Shown here in pieces: positions 16,893 through 27,312 of a DNA stretch of 64,000 nt; the first letter of the stretch is position 1; every line of letters begins with the position of its first letter. The notes below the pieces were generated by a model. The model made no database searches. It was given only the letters and a program-made list of their open reading frames with translations, and was not told the DNA's origin. This stretch comes from an uncultured Actinomycetes bacterium (lineage in GTDB: Bacteria; Actinomycetota; Thermoleophilia; Solirubrobacterales; Solirubrobacteraceae): contig CALAQT010000423.1 of NCBI GenBank assembly GCA_937888775.1, positions 5,409 to 69,408 on the forward strand. The letters run 5' to 3'. The position numbers and the translations under genes were made by a program.

Positions 16893-17363
16893 CTACTGCG
16901 CCACGCGGGCGCCGAAGAACAGGCTTCGGCTTGCCCCCTTGGCCGTGTCGGAGAAGCCCAGGCTTCGGTACAGCCTGATCGCGCTGTGGTTGTCCTCGTT
17001 GGTATCGAGTTCGACGCGGTGACAGCCGCGTTCTCGGGCACGGGCAAGTGTGCGCTGCACGAGAGCCCGGCCGAGGCCGAGCCGACGAGCCTGGGGCGCG
17101 ACGTACAGGTCCTCCAGCCAGCAGTCCTCGGCCGCGGTCCAGACGCTGTGGCGAAAACGGAGCTGGCAGATGCCGGTGGCGGGCGCGTGATCATCCGCAG
17201 CCGCGAGCCAGAACTCGGTATCGGAGCGCCCGATCAGCTGCTGGACGGAAGCCAGAACCGAGTCCTCAGACGGCGAGGAGCGCTCGTAATGGTCACGGAA
17301 CTTCACCAGCAGTCCGGCCACCGTGGCGGCCTCGCCGGGGTCGGCCAGCCAGACGGCGCTCAC
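16893..17363 (-). CDS. GNAT-family N-acetyltransferase
   Basis: 156 residues from GTG 17363. Acetyl-CoA-binding motif A is ARRLGLGRALVQ near residue 95, preceded by beta-4 EDLYVAP. The C-terminal motif SAIRLYRSLGF is typical of the fold. Substrate unknown. It is followed 12 bases later by the unknown-function gene on the same strand, so the two are probably one transcript. Confidence 0.9.
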   Translation of the reverse strand: MSAVWLADPGEAATVAGLLVKFRDHYERSSPSEDSVLASVQQLIGRSDTEFWLAAADDHAPATGICQLRFRHSVWTAAEDCWLEDLYVAPQARRLGLGRALVQRTLARARERGCHRVELDTNEDNHSAIRLYRSLGFSDTAKGASRSLFFGARVAQ

Positions 17364-17498
17364 GCGAGTGCGATCCGCAACAGTGGCTCGGAGTCGGCGG
17401 GCGCCGGAGCCCGGCGCTGTGTCTCGGTTCGCATCGCGCTCAGGCTATCGCGGCACCGCCGGCGGGCTTTGCCCGGGCGAGGTGCGGTGGGCGTGAGA

Positions 17499-17563
17499 GT
17501 CGTCTTAACGACGACCCGGTCCGGGGGGCGGCCGGCGCGCTTAGCGCGACCCGGTCCGGGGGG
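17499..17563. repeat. paired hairpins and a 17-bp direct repeat in an intergenic gap
   Basis: Two small perfect stem-loops, GTCGT-CTTA-ACGAC (17499-17512) and CGCGC-TTA-GCGCG (17536-17548), and a 17-base direct repeat CGACCCGGTCCGGGGGG at 17512-17528 and 17547-17563 (35 bases apart). Each repeat copy is itself a short hairpin. The region separates divergent GNAT and PPOX genes and is otherwise empty. Confidence 0.5.
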
Positions 17564-17628
17564 TGATCGGCGCTCCACAGTCGGTGAACAGGGCTGGCGC
17601 CGGCGGCCTCACATGTCAAGATTGGCTT

Positions 17629-18243
17629 GTGTCCCAGCACGAGATCTCAACGCTCCAGCAGCTTCGCGAGCTGTATCCGCCTCCTGCTGAGCGTGCCGTC
17701 AGGAAGGAGCTTGACCACCTCGATCGGCACTGCCGCCAGTTCATTGCGCTCTGCCCGTTCGTCCTGGTCGCCAGTTCTGACGCGCAGGGCGCCTGCGACG
17801 TTTCACCCAAGGGCGGACCGGCGGGGTTTGTTCGCGTCCTGGAAGACCAGCGATTGCTGATCCCCGATGCTGCCGGGAACCGAAGGCTCGATTCGCTGCA
17901 GAACATGCTCCAGAACCCCAGCGTCGGCCTCCTGTTCCTGATCCCCGGTCTGGGCGAGACGCTGCGGGTCAACGGGCGGGTCGTCCTCACCCGTGACCCG
18001 GCGCTGCTGGACGGGCTCCAGACCGGCGGGCGCCCGTCGGCGCTTGCGCTGGTCGTTACCGTCGCGCAGGCGTACCTGCACTGCGCCAAGTCGATCTTGC
18101 GCTCCGGGCTGTGGAGTGTCGAGAGCTGGCCGGGACCCGACGAGCTGCCCTCGGCGGCACAGATCCTCAACGATCACATCGGGATCGGCGACCTGGCCGA
18201 GTCTGCGGCCGCGCTGGCCGACAGCTACATCAACCGGATCTGA
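17629..18243 (+). CDS. FMN-dependent PPOX-type flavoprotein (MSMEG_1061-like)
   Basis: 204 residues from GTG 17629. Split-barrel flavin fold: FIALCPFVLVASSDAQGACD, then SPKGGPAGFVRVLEDQRLLI, and the Cys in YLHCAKSILRSGLW. This order is that of the MSMEG_1061 subfamily. Likely a cytoplasmic flavin reductase or oxidase of unknown substrate. Followed 34 bases later by a glutaredoxin-like gene on the same strand with its own ribosome site, then a hydrolase, so the three may be one operon. Confidence 0.87.
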   Translation: MSQHEISTLQQLRELYPPPAERAVRKELDHLDRHCRQFIALCPFVLVASSDAQGACDVSPKGGPAGFVRVLEDQRLLIPDAAGNRRLDSLQNMLQNPSVGLLFLIPGLGETLRVNGRVVLTRDPALLDGLQTGGRPSALALVVTVAQAYLHCAKSILRSGLWSVESWPGPDELPSAAQILNDHIGIGDLAESAAALADSYINRI

Positions 18244-18277
18244 CCAGACGCCGTCGCGGTTACCCAGGAGAGAACGG

Positions 18278-18561
18278 ATGAGCGAGAAGCTGACGTTGTT
18301 CGTATGCAACATCGACGATGGCGGGCCCCGCCCCATGCATGCAAACGCGCGCAGCGGGCGCTGCGTGACAGCGGCCATGACTTCGAAAAGGTGATCGCCG
18401 CGCGGGGTATCCCGTTCGGGCTGTTCACCACCGGCCGGCGGCCCGAGCTCAAGCGCCTGAGCGGTCAGGAGAAGCTGCCCGTCCTGCGCCTGCCAGACGG
18501 CGCGACGATCAACCGCAGCGCGAACATCATCGCCTGGGCCCGCGATCACGCAAGGGCTTAG
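18278..18561 (+). pseudogene. glutaredoxin/GST-N-like thioredoxin-fold protein, frameshifted
   Basis: ATG 18278 with AGGAGAG upstream gives SEKLTLFVCNIDDGGPRP, the first strand of the fold. The rest, HACKRAQRALRDSGHDFEK then FGLFTTGRRPELKRLSGQEK and LPVLRLPDG, lies in another frame. A single C lost from the run at 18331-18334 (CCCC to CCCCC) reconnects them as ...GPRPHACKRAQ..., the usual sequence of this small family (about 94 residues). As read, the first frame stops after 38 residues. The conserved cysteine of the redox motif survives in the second frame. Sequencing error at the homopolymer is quite possible. Confidence 0.8.
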
Positions 18562-18571
18562 CCTTCGCCGT

Positions 18572-19375
18572 GTGGACTCCGCCTTCTCCCCGTCGCACCG
18601 CGGTGGCTCCGGGCCGCCGCTGGTCTGCCTGCACGGTTTCACCGACACCTGGCGGACCTGGGAGCTGGTGCTGCCCGCGCTCGAACGCCATCATGATGTT
18701 CTCGCCCCGACGCTGCTTGGTCACGCGGGCGGCCCCGCTCTGGAGGGTCAGGTGGTCAGCGACTCGCTGATCGTCGATGCGATCGAGCGCGCCATGGACG
18801 AGGCGGGATTTGAGACCGCGCACATCGTCGGCAACTCGCTCGGCGGCTATGTCTCCTTACAGCTGGCCGCACGCGGGCGGGCGCGGTCGGTCGTAGCGCT
18901 GGCCCCCGCCGGCGGCTGGCCCCGGGGAGACCGGTCGTTCAGGCAGACGCTGGAGTTCTTCGGTGAGATGCAGGAGGTGCTCAAGGCGGCCGCACCACAC
19001 GCCGAGGCGATCATGGCGACAGCCGAGGGCCGGCGGCGCGCGACCCAGATGACGGCCACGAACTTCGAGCACATCCCGCCCGCGCTGCTCGCCCACCAGA
19101 TGCGCGGCGCCGCGAACTGCGAGGCGGTCTTCCCGCTGATCGAGTACGCGGTCCGCGAGGGCTACCACCTGGAGGCGGAGAAGATCACGTGTCCGGTGCG
19201 GATCGTGTGGGGCACCGAGGACAAACTGCTGCTCTGGCCGGCCGGCGCTACGCGCTACCGCAACGAATGGCTTCCTAACGCCGACTGGGTGGAGCTCGAG
19301 GGCATCGGCCACTGTCCACAGCTCGACGCGCCGCTAGAGACCGCCCAGCTGATCGTTGGGTTCACCAGGGGCTGA
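18572..19375 (+). CDS. alpha/beta hydrolase
   Basis: 267 residues from GTG 18572. Oxyanion strand LVCLHGFTDTWRTWE, nucleophile elbow VGNSLGGYV (Ser near residue 88), acid in VWGTEDKL and His in GIGHCPQLD complete the triad. Typical cytoplasmic esterase/epoxide-hydrolase-like member with unknown substrate. Lies 10 bases after the glutaredoxin-like frame. A GC-rich hairpin follows the stop. Confidence 0.92.
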   Translation: MDSAFSPSHRGGSGPPLVCLHGFTDTWRTWELVLPALERHHDVLAPTLLGHAGGPALEGQVVSDSLIVDAIERAMDEAGFETAHIVGNSLGGYVSLQLAARGRARSVVALAPAGGWPRGDRSFRQTLEFFGEMQEVLKAAAPHAEAIMATAEGRRRATQMTATNFEHIPPALLAHQMRGAANCEAVFPLIEYAVREGYHLEAEKITCPVRIVWGTEDKLLLWPAGATRYRNEWLPNADWVELEGIGHCPQLDAPLETAQLIVGFTRG

Positions 19376-19387
19376 AATCCGCGTCCG

Positions 19388-19405
19388 GAGCCCGTTTCCG
19401 GGCTC
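19388..19405 (+). terminator. 7-bp perfect stem-loop after the hydrolase gene
   Basis: GAGCCCG-TTTC-CGGGCTC, 12 bases after the stop at 19375. No U-run follows, as is common for high-GC actinobacterial hairpins. Confidence 0.6.
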
Positions 19406-19598
19406 TGATCGGCGAAGGAAGACCACCGTTTCTCAGCTCGGCGGTTCCGTGGGTGCGGGGGATCGCTCAGAACAAGCTGCACGAGAGCCGTCGCCGGAGT
19501 CGGGTCGAGGCCGACCTCGGCGAAGGCGCTCCGGACGGGATCTGCATCGATGCCGAAGGCGCTTGCACTTGGGGTCGATCGGCCGCATACTGGCGGGC

Positions 19599-20042
19599 GT
19601 GAGACGCGCGCTCGTCGTCACGAGCCTCGGCTTGGCCATCGGCGCCGCGATCATCGTCGCGCCCACCCTCGCCGGCGCGCGCAGCCAACATTACCGCTCA
19701 AGCCTGGTGGGACCGGTGCGGGCCCAACTGCTCGGCCGGCTTCATCGACTCGTCCGCTCGATGCCCGCCAAATCCCCTCAGCGCCCGACCGTCGCCGCCC
19801 CGCCCTTGTTGCCCGGCGTGTGCTACGTAGGCGCTACCGCGTGCTCGTTGACTCCGTGCCGGTATTACGTCGCACCCGAGCGCTCGCAGCGCGTCGCCGC
19901 CGAGGCCGCGGAGACCGTCAACCAGCTTCCGCTCCGCCCCCGCGCGTTGGCGATGCGCCCGAATGCGCCGGGAGCATCTCCGAGCGGCTGTCCCTCGCCG
20001 GCCGCGCGGCCGCCGGGTGCGCTCCGGGTCGTCGACCGCTGA
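19599..20042 (+). CDS. small secreted protein with cysteine motif
   Basis: 147 residues from GTG 19599. N-terminal signal peptide (VVTSLGLAIGAAIIVAPTLAGA). After a linker comes VCYVGATACSLTPCRYYV, with three cysteines in a compact pattern that I have the impression of seeing in other small exported actinobacterial proteins. The C-terminal third is Ala/Pro/Arg-rich. Function unknown. The 223 bases before it hold the hydrolase terminator and no other coding signal. Confidence 0.6.
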   Translation: MRRALVVTSLGLAIGAAIIVAPTLAGARSQHYRSSLVGPVRAQLLGRLHRLVRSMPAKSPQRPTVAAPPLLPGVCYVGATACSLTPCRYYVAPERSQRVAAEAAETVNQLPLRPRALAMRPNAPGASPSGCPSPAARPPGALRVVDR

Positions 20043-20200
20043 ACCACTCCGCTATCTGATCGCCACACCGATCACGCGGGCCGCGGGGGCCTTGGCGTCA
20101 AATCACACTATGCGGTCAAGATCCCCCAAGGTCACCCCGGTAGCCGGAGGCCCGAACCGGGTAGCAAACCTCAGCAAGCATTCACACAGGAGAGAAACCG

Positions 20201-20497
20201 ATGGCCAAGACCAAGCGAGACCAGGACCTGTTCCAGCGCCTGCGAGCCCAGGGGTTGCGCAAGCGCACCGCCAAGCTCATCTCCGACATCGGCGACGGAC
20301 GCCGTAAGCCCGCCAAGTCGGTGCGACGAACACTCACCGACCTCGGCAAGCTCGTCACCGAGGCCGAAGGTCGCGTCTCCGGCGGTTCCGCCAAGCGCAA
20401 GGCCGCAGCTAAGCAGGCGGCTGCCACACGCAAGCGAAACGCCCAGCGCCGGAGCGCGTCGGCCGAGAAGGCGGCGCGCACCCGCGCCAAGAAGTAG
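20201..20497 (+). CDS. small, highly basic, Lys/Ala/Arg-rich protein (possible nucleoid protein)
   Basis: 98 residues from ATG 20201 with AGGAGAG upstream. First 60 residues form two predicted helices (DQDLFQRLRAQGLRKRTAKL); the last 40 are KRKAAAKQAAATRKRNAQRR-like, resembling histone H1/HU-tail repeats. About a third of residues are Lys or Arg. A DNA- or RNA-binding role is inferred from composition. Own terminator hairpin downstream. Confidence 0.75.
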   Translation: MAKTKRDQDLFQRLRAQGLRKRTAKLISDIGDGRRKPAKSVRRTLTDLGKLVTEAEGRVSGGSAKRKAAAKQAAATRKRNAQRRSASAEKAARTRAKK

Positions 20498-20504
20498 GTC
20501 ACAC

Positions 20505-20535
20505 GCCGCGGCGATCGCATCGCCATCGCCGCGGC
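20505..20535 (+). terminator. 11-bp perfect stem-loop
   Basis: GCCGCGGCGAT and ATCGCCGCGGC pair perfectly around a 9-base loop, 8 bases after the stop of the basic protein gene. No U-run. It may also stop transcripts from the leftward enolase, which ends about 100 bases further on. Confidence 0.65.
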
Positions 20536-20637
20536 AGGGGGCCAGCCCGATCGGGATCGAGAACGCGACCCGCGATCAGAACAGCCGAAGCTCAGCCGAG
20601 CAGCGGCCCGCACCCGCCCTCGGAACGACTTACGGGA

Positions 20638-22383
<1,746 letters not shown>

Positions 22384-22390
<7 letters not shown>

Positions 22391-23585
22391 CGATCCTGGA
22401 GCAGGCCTTCCGCGAGCAGTGGGGACGCGTCCTCGCTGCGCTCATCGGCTTCCTCGGCGACTTCGATCTCGCCGAGGAAGCCGCGCAGGAGGCCTTTACG
22501 ATCGCCGCGGAGCGCTGGCCGCGCGACGGAACTCCGACCAACGCCGGTGCCTGGCTGGTGGCGACGGCGCGCAACCGCGCGATCGATCGCATCCGCCGCG
22601 ATCGCACACTGGCCGCCAAGACCCGCCTGCTCGCGATGCCCGAGGCAGCGCAGGACACGATGGACGCGACGACATTTCCAGACGAGCGACTCGAACTCGT
22701 TTTCACCTGCTGTCATCCGGCGCTCGCCACCGACCAGCAGGTCGCCCTCACCCTGCGGACGCTCGGGTGCTTGAGCACCGCTGAGATCGCTCGCGCATTC
22801 CTGGTCGGAGAGCCGACCATGGCCCAGCGGCTGGTGCGGGCAAAGCGGAAGATCAAGGCTGCCGGAATCTCGTTCCGCGTTCCGCCTGACCACCTGCTGC
22901 CCGATCGGCTGGCCGCCGTGCTGGCGGTCGTCTACTTGATCTTCAACGAGGGCTACGGTGGCCGCGGCGAGCTCGTGGCTGAGGCTCTGCGGCTGGCGCG
23001 GGCGCTCGCCGAGCTGATGCCCGACGAGCCCGAGGTGCACGCCCTGCTGGCGATGCTGCTGCTGGCGATGCTCGCCGCGCCGCGCGGTTTTCCAACGGCG
23101 ACCTGGTGCTGCTCGCCGACCAGGATCGCTCGCTCTGGGACGCGGCGCAGATCGCCGAGGGGCGGATCGTGCTCGACCGGGCGCTCGCTCTGCACGGCGG
23201 TGGGGTGGGTGGGGTCTACATCCTTCAGGCGGCGATTGCATCCCTGCATGCCGAGGAGCCGCGCGACTGGTCCCAGATCGCTGCCCTCTACGGCGAGCTT
23301 GCCCGTCTCACCGGGTCGCCGGTCATCGAGCTGAGCAGAGCCGTCGCGGTCGCCGAGGAGCAGGGTCCTGAGGCGGGGCTCGAGATTGTCGATCGCCTCG
23401 TACTCGAGGACTACCGCTACCTGCATTCGACACGGGGCGAGCTCCTGCGTCGCCTGGGGCGCACAGCAGAGGCTCGTGATGCATTCCATCGTGCCCTGGC
23501 GTTGGTCCACGACGATGCCGAGCGGCGCCTGCTCAAGCGGCGGCTGGCCGAGCTGGGCCCGGCGACCGGCCCCGCCCGGCGATGA
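22384..23585 (+). pseudogene. ECF42 RNA polymerase sigma factor with C-terminal TPR-like extension, frameshifted
   Basis: GTG 22384. Sigma2 at about residues 10-75 ([16 protein letters not shown], then [11 protein letters not shown]), sigma4 at about 105-160 ([20 protein letters not shown]), then the long ECF42 extension ([35 protein letters not shown]). Homology jumps one frame back near 23085-23092: [36 protein letters not shown], then YRYLHSTRGELLRRLG, stopping at TGA 23583. One base is missing. As read, the product would keep sigma2/sigma4 but lose the extension, which ECF42 proteins are reported to need for activity. Confidence 0.87.
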
Positions 23586-23783
23586 GTAGGGGAACGTGTC
23601 GGCGCCGTCCTCGACCCGCAGGGCGATGAGACCTACGAGCAGCTGGGGTGTGTTGGCCTGGACACGACCACCGACGAGCTCGTCGCGACGATCGACGTAA
23701 AGCTCTCCAGCGGCTATTCGGGCAACCTGTGTACGAACGGCAGCCGGGAGTACGTCGCGTTCTGGGTCGACTGGGGTGGAGGC
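23586..23783 (+). pseudogene. fragment of a secreted-type protein of unknown function
   Basis: The same frame as the sigma factor stays open after its stop. From about 23598 it encodes VLDPQGDETYEQLGCVGLDT, TDELVATIDVKLSSGYSG, NLCTNGSREYVAFWVDWGG. The cysteine spacing and the KLSSGYSGNLC/EYVAFW strands look like a beta-sandwich domain I have seen in larger exported proteins, though I cannot name it. There is no start codon or signal peptide, and the frame degrades at a perfect palindrome (23775-23809). The 150 bases between there and the phosphoglucomutase leader hold nothing recognisable. Confidence 0.5.
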
Positions 23784-23809
23784 ATCTGCTCGGAGCAGAT
23801 GCCTCCACC
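23775..23809. repeat. perfect 17-bp inverted repeat with 1-base centre
   Basis: GGTGGAGGCATCTGCTC, one G, then GAGCAGATGCCTCCACC: 34 paired bases with no mismatch. It interrupts the secreted-protein fragment and is followed by CTCATCC, so it lacks a U-tract. Such a tight palindrome could be a transcription terminator, a replication/fold-back artefact or the footprint of an excised element. Confidence 0.75.
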
Positions 23810-23978
23810 TCATCCGGTTGGGCCGGCGCTCGGTTCGGGTCGAGCCGGACTCTCGATTACGGATACTGGTGCTGCAGATCCGTTCGCCATGCCAGTGGCT
23901 GCCGTTGCAAGATCTGCGCACGCGGCCGCCGCTTAATGGTGAACTGTGCGCGGAATTGGAACCCGGGAGGAGGACCAC

Positions 23979-25637
23979 ATGAGCGCAGAGGGCACGCACC
24001 CGCGGGCGGGCCAGCTGCCCGAGCCGGGTGATCTGATCGATATCGATCGCCTGATCGCCGCGTATTACGATCAACGGCCGGACGCGTCGGATCCGGCGCA
24101 GCGTGTCGCGTTCGGGACATCCGGCCACCGCGGGTCGTCGGTGGCGGGCACCTTCACTGAGGCGCACGTTGTCGCGATCAGCGAGGCGGTGTGTCGTTAC
24201 CGCGAGGCGCACGGGGTCGATGGCCCGCTGTTCTTGGGGCGCGACACGCACGCGCTGTCGGAGCCGGCATTCCGCACGATCGTCGAGGTGCTCGCGGCGC
24301 ACGACGTGGACGTGGTGGTTGACGCCGCCGGTGGCGCCACGCCGACGCCGGTGATCTCGCACGCGATCCTCGGCCACAACCGCGGCGGCGGGCGCGGTGG
24401 CGCGGACGGCATCGTCGTCACGCCGTCGCACAACCCGCCCGAGGATGGTGGCTTCAAGTACAACCCCACGCACGGTGGTCCGGCGGACACCGACGTTACG
24501 GGCTGGATCGAGCATGAGGCCAACCAGCTGCTCAAGGACGACCTGCGCGGGGTGCCGCGGCTGGCGTTCGAGTCCGCTGACGTTCACCCTCGCGACTACA
24601 TGTCGGCCTACGTCGAGGATCTCCCAGCGGTAATCGATATTGACGCGATCCGCGGGTCCGGGCTGCGGTTGGGGGTCGACCCGCTTGGTGGCGCCTCGCT
24701 GGCGTACTGGTTTGCGATCGCCGAGCGCCACGCCATCGACCTCACGGTCGTCTCCGACGCCCTCGATCCGACGTTCAGCTTCGTGCCGCTGGACTGGGAC
24801 GGCAAGACGCGCATGGACTGCTCCTCGCCGTGGGCGATGGCCCGACTGCGCGACATGGCTGGGGATTTCGACGTCGCCTTTGCCAACGACCCGGACGCTG
24901 ACCGCCACGGCATCGTCACGCCGGGCGCCGGGCTGATGAACCCCAACCACGTCTTGGCCGCCTGCGTCTCCTACCTCTTCGGAGGTCACCGTGAATGGGG
25001 GGACGGCGTCGGTGTCGGCAAGACGCTCGTCAGCTCGAGCGTGATCGACCGGGTCGCCGATGACCTCGGCCGGCGGCTCGAGGAGGTGCCGGTTGGGTTC
25101 AAGTGGTTCGTGCCCGGCCTGCTCGAGGGGACGCTCGGCTTCGGCGGGGAGGAGAGCGCGGGCGCCTCTTTCCTGCGCCGCGACGGGACCGTCTGGACCA
25201 CCGACAAGGATGGGCTGATCCCTTGCCTGCTGGCCGCGGAGATGAAGGCGACGACCGGGCGTGACCCGGGGGAGATCTACGATGGTCTGGCGTCGCGCTT
25301 CGGCCGGGCGGCTTATAAGCGCATCGACGTCGCCGCCTCGCCGGCCGAGAAGGACGTGCTCAGGAAGCTCTCGCCCGAGCAGGTGCCGAGCTCGGAGCTG
25401 GCGGGAGATCCGATCACCGATGTCCTGACGACTGCGCCCGCCAACGGGGCGCCGATCGGCGGGCTGAAGGTCGTCACGGCACGCGGCTGGTTCGCGGCGC
25501 GGCCTTCCGGTACGGAGGACGTCTACAAGGTCTACGCCGAGTCGCTGGAGGGCGAGGAGCACCTTCAGCGGATCCTGGCCGAGGCGCAGAAGATCGTGTC
25601 GGGCGCCCTGTCGACCGCGGGAGCGGGTGCGCGATGA
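23979..25637 (+). CDS. pgm: phosphoglucomutase (alpha-D-glucose-1,6-bisphosphate dependent)
   Basis: 552 residues from ATG 23979, behind GGGAGGAGG. Interconverts glucose-1- and glucose-6-phosphate. Catalytic phosphoserine in VVTPSHNPPEDGGFKYNP (near residue 145), magnesium loop FANDPDADRHG, sugar loop GGEESAGASFLRRDG and phosphate loop ARPSGTEDVYKVY. Full length. The stop overlaps the ATG of a glucose-1-phosphate adenylyltransferase (glgC) remnant, so it probably headed a glycogen-synthesis operon. Confidence 0.97.
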   Translation: MSAEGTHPRAGQLPEPGDLIDIDRLIAAYYDQRPDASDPAQRVAFGTSGHRGSSVAGTFTEAHVVAISEAVCRYREAHGVDGPLFLGRDTHALSEPAFRTIVEVLAAHDVDVVVDAAGGATPTPVISHAILGHNRGGGRGGADGIVVTPSHNPPEDGGFKYNPTHGGPADTDVTGWIEHEANQLLKDDLRGVPRLAFESADVHPRDYMSAYVEDLPAVIDIDAIRGSGLRLGVDPLGGASLAYWFAIAERHAIDLTVVSDALDPTFSFVPLDWDGKTRMDCSSPWAMARLRDMAGDFDVAFANDPDADRHGIVTPGAGLMNPNHVLAACVSYLFGGHREWGDGVGVGKTLVSSSVIDRVADDLGRRLEEVPVGFKWFVPGLLEGTLGFGGEESAGASFLRRDGTVWTTDKDGLIPCLLAAEMKATTGRDPGEIYDGLASRFGRAAYKRIDVAASPAEKDVLRKLSPEQVPSSELAGDPITDVLTTAPANGAPIGGLKVVTARGWFAARPSGTEDVYKVYAESLEGEEHLQRILAEAQKIVSGALSTAGAGAR

Positions 25638-25749
25638 GCGTCGGCGACCAGGCCAGGGTGTTCGCGATCGCTTGCCCGGCGGCGAGGGCAAGCGGCTTGC
25701 GCCGCTGACGCTGGACCGCGCGAAGCCGGCGGTGCCGTTCGGCGGCAAC
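25634..25749 (+). pseudogene. glucose-1-phosphate adenylyltransferase (glgC) N-terminal stub
   Basis: ATG 25634 overlaps the pgm stop. The first frame reads SVGDQARVFAI and then fails. In the next frame PGGEGKRLAPLTLDRAKPAV plus PFGGN follows, the nucleotide-binding N-terminus of GlgC (AGGxGxRLxPLTxxRAKPAVPFGG). Two changes are evident: a small indel around 25668, and loss of everything after about residue 40 at 25749, where sequence switches to the 3' end of an oppositely oriented hydrolase. ADP-glucose synthesis, if it exists in this organism, must come from another copy. Confidence 0.8.
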
Positions 25750-26532
25750 ACCTCGAGCACGTCGCCGTACAGGAACTCCAGCGCGCCGCGTGCGCCCCAT
25801 AGAACGAGAACGGGGCAGTCGATGAGCCGTCCGCGGTCGGCCTCGTCATGCTCGCGGTCGATGCTCGCCCCGGCGGTAGTCCTCGCAGATGGCCTGCACC
25901 GCGCCGGGGTCGTCCAGCTGGCTTCGGTACGCGGCCATCACCGGCTCCGGATGACGACCAGGTTCACGGCCGAGCCCGATGGCGCGCAAGTGGTACTCGA
26001 AGTAGGCATCAGGATCCCCGGCGATCAGCCACTCGGGGAGCGGAGCCGGCTGGGCGAGGAACCCCCAGTGCCAGTAGACGAGCGACAGGCGGCCATCGGC
26101 GCGCCCCCACACCTCTGCGGTGGGGACGATGTCGAGCACCGCCAGCGCGCTCACACGATCTGGATGGTCAAGCGCCATGCGGTAGGCGACGCGGCCCCCG
26201 CGATCGTGCCCGGCCACCGCAAACCGCCGGTGGCCAAGCGAAGCCATCGCCGGCACCTGATCGCGTGCAAGAGCGCGCTTGGAATGAGGGGCGTGGTCGC
26301 TCGCCGGAGTGGGTCGCAGCGAAGCCCCGTAGCCGGAGAGATCCGTGACCACAACCGTAAAGCGCTCGGCGAGCAGCGGTGCCGCGGCGTGCCACATCAG
26401 ATGGGTCTGCGGGTAACCATGTAAGAGCAGCAACGGCGGCCCGCTGCCCGCCACCCGCGCGTGGATCGTTCCGCGGCCGGTATCGAGCTCGCGTTCGGTG
26501 AAGCCCTCAAACACCTGACGCACCCTACCCAT
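25750..26532 (-). pseudogene. alpha/beta hydrolase (haloacetate-dehalogenase-like), frameshifted and 3'-truncated
   Basis: ATG 26532. Strong start: LLLLHGYPQTHLMWHAAAP, nucleophile Asp in AVAGHDRGGRVAYRMALDH as in fluoroacetate dehalogenases, and VYWHWGFLAQP in the cap. The frame breaks after CEDYRR near 25870. The next frame continues GASIDREHDEADRGRLIDC and PVLVLWGARG with the acidic region, consistent with two bases lost from a GC run. It ends at about 25750 against the glgC stub. The C-terminal catalytic His is gone, so no active enzyme can be made even if the frameshift is an error. Confidence 0.85.
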
Positions 26533-26800
26533 CGGTCTCAGTCCCGTGGTCTTGTCCTGATCGCCTGACGGGCTCAGAAAGCCAAGCGCCCAACGCGCCG
26601 ACAGGGACCGACGGCGTCCCCGCGAGTCGTCGAGGGATCAGGGACGGGCGTCTCTGGGGCACCTCGACCGCGCGAGCATCGACGACGACGGTTCGTTCGC
26701 AGAGGTCTCCGCGGACCGCGGGTCAAGCGGCGAGTACGGTAGATGGATCGACGATGGATCACGCAAACCGCGACGGACTGCCCGTCAGCTCGCCAGGGCG

Positions 26801-27289
26801 GTGGACGACGGCCGTAGCGTCGGCGACGCCTTGCAGCATCTTGACGGCCACGGATCAGAGCCAGGAGCGCAGGGGGTGGCCGAAGCGCTCGCGCGGTTTC
26901 TGGTGGCGCGCTGCGATTCCCACCACGCGGGCTGGCGCGTCGTGCGCCAGGTTGTGGTCGACTCGGCGGCCGACGCGCCGTGGGAGAAATGCGCGCGGCG
27001 AGCTGTGCCGCTGGTGGCCGATGACCTGATGAACCTCGCGGGCGACCGGGGGCGCACGCCGCTGGCGCGCGCTCAACACATCGCCGCCCAGCGCCGCGCC
27101 GAACAGATTGCCGCTCACGTCGATCAGACCGCCCTACTGGCTGACTTGGGGCTTGAGCAGTCAGCCGCGACTCCCGAACGCTGGCGGGTCGCCCTCAGTA
27201 GCGCGGTTGACGCCCGCTCCCGCGAGCAGGTCGCCCGAGCGGTTGATCGCTCCCTGCGCGAGCCGGCTTCCGCTATGGAAACTCGATGA
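26801..27289 (+). CDS. hypothetical protein, 162 aa, helix-rich
   Basis: GTG 26801. Codon use fits the genome, and the protein looks like an all-helical polypeptide: DALQHLDGH, AEALARFLVARCDSHH, PWEKCARRAVPLVADDL, REQVARAVDRSLREPAS. No motif recognised. The same frame stays open upstream to about 26560 without ATG or GTG and with protein-like residues, so the true start may lie further left or have been lost. The 268 bases between the hydrolase start and this gene hold nothing else I can identify. Confidence 0.5.
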   Translation: MDDGRSVGDALQHLDGHGSEPGAQGVAEALARFLVARCDSHHAGWRVVRQVVVDSAADAPWEKCARRAVPLVADDLMNLAGDRGRTPLARAQHIAAQRRAEQIAAHVDQTALLADLGLEQSAATPERWRVALSSAVDARSREQVARAVDRSLREPASAMETR

Positions 27290-27312
27290 TCCGAAGACTG
27301 CGGTGGCTCGTG

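Noticed and set aside
22953..25760. 935-codon open frame on the minus strand across ECF42 and pgm
   Set aside because: Antisense shadow of clear genes; composition is low-complexity Arg/Pro/Ala and no domain is visible.
26533..26800. Possible N-terminal extension of the 162-aa hypothetical gene
   Set aside because: The frame is open but has no start codon or ribosome site, and the first half does not look like protein.
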